64,000 bases of DNA from positions 1,426,001 through 1,490,000 of the forward strand of contig NZ_CP028092.1 in assembly GCF_005491705.1 (NCBI RefSeq). Direction: 5' to 3'. The stretch's first letter is position 1. Each line of letters opens with the position of its first letter. Position numbers and translations under genes: made by a program. The notes under the pieces are model-generated. The model was not told the origin of the DNA, searched no databases, and saw nothing but the letters and a program-made list of their open reading frames with translations. The stretch comes from Pontibacter sp. SGAir0037. GTDB lineage: Bacteria > Bacteroidota > Bacteroidia > Cytophagales > Hymenobacteraceae. Positions 63,745 through 64,000 of this stretch are shown here, piece by piece.

Positions 63745-64000
63745 TTAGTCTGTGCCTAAAAGCGCATCCAGAAAGCCTGTCTCTTCTTTTTTCTTTTTGA
63801 ACACGATAAGCGGCATGTCGTCGTTGTAGTGCATCAGCTTTTCGGTAACGCTTCCGACCACAAAAAGGGCAGCGGCTGTTTTTCCTTTCGCACCTACCAC
63901 CAATAGATCTCCTTTGGCTCTTTTAGCTTCCAGTACGATCAGTTCGCCAATATCATCGTCGTTGTGCTTCTTAACCAGTTTTAGTGTGGTTCGTGCTTTC
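63745..64000 (-). CDS. Universal stress protein (UspA family), N-terminus beyond window
   Basis: 85 codons of a C-terminal Usp domain run off the right edge. The read-out contains GDLLVVGAKGKTAAALFVVGSVTEKL and PLIVFKKKKEE, the ATP-loop region (GxxGxxxxxxxGSV) of the family and its final strand. The stop is at 63745-63747. Residues may sense stress or bind ATP; the start is not in view. Confidence 0.85.
   Translation of the reverse strand, partial: KARTTLKLVKKHNDDDIGELIVLEAKRAKGDLLVVGAKGKTAAALFVVGSVTEKLMHYNDDMPLIVFKKKKEETGFLDALLGTD

Noticed and set aside
1..64000. tRNA, rRNA, CRISPR arrays, insertion sequences or prophage genes
   Set aside because: I read the gaps and gene list and found no convincing tRNA arm pattern, direct-repeat array, transposase, integrase or phage structural gene.

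Overview
The window reads as a chromosomal segment of a Bacteroidota bacterium, most likely order Cytophagales and probably a Hymenobacteraceae (Pontibacter-like) organism. The signs are a type IX secretion sorting domain, a CzcA efflux pump fused to its TolC-like partner, an arginine pathway built on an acyl-ornithine carbamoyltransferase of the Bacteroides type, lipoprotein and outer-membrane families typical of the phylum, and promoters matching the phylum's TTTG / TAnnTTTG consensus. The genus is inference. Nearly all genes look intact and vertically inherited. I see no rRNA, tRNA, CRISPR array, insertion sequence or prophage.

Layout. 1-2615: ybbAP-like ABC exporter genes divergent from a TesA-like lipoprotein esterase. 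2640-2895: two tandem, promoter-and-terminator-bounded small-RNA units that share an identical 23-nt 5' end; this is the most interesting item in the window. 2902-9003: heavy-metal RND efflux operon (DUF6660-type Cys-rich protein, CzcA-CzcC fusion, CzcB). 9354-11893: ECF sigma factor, anti-sigma-like protein and beta-barrel protein. 11946-15133: an rRNA/tRNA 2'-O-methyltransferase divergent from a BamA/TamA-type protein. 15476-24510: a T9SS cargo protein, fused 2-oxoacid dehydrogenase E1, hemF, PAP2 phosphatase, riboflavin synthase, pcm, a hotdog thioesterase and a candidate DNA polymerase III psi-like protein. 24652-29893: alaS-gatB-tlpA operon. 30095-34131: MerR regulator, dprA, class IV aminotransferase, cstA. 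34165-46101: MFS-panE-carboxypeptidase-D-like operon, two Gfo/Idh/MocA dehydrogenases, pncA, a GH20 hexosaminidase, tyrA, an SDR and thyA. 46414-57599: rmuC and then an almost complete arginine cluster, transcribed leftward: acyltransferase, argG, argC, argD, argF', argB, proC, argE, argH. 57600-58170: a GC-rich, hairpin-dense non-coding island. 58171-64000: small membrane protein, retropepsin-PDZ protein, acidic miniprotein, a symporter-GNAT-racemase operon and a truncated universal stress protein.

How the parts work together. The arginine cluster makes a single pathway in which the ornithine carbamoyltransferase acts on an acylated substrate; residue 90 is Val, which points to succinyl rather than acetyl intermediates. 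The ECF sigma operon has an upstream promoter-like sequence that resembles the promoters of the two small RNAs. This suggests, but does not show, an envelope-stress circuit in which the sigma factor raises an outer-membrane protein operon and small RNAs repress other mRNAs, similar in logic to sigma-E with RybB and MicA in enterobacteria.
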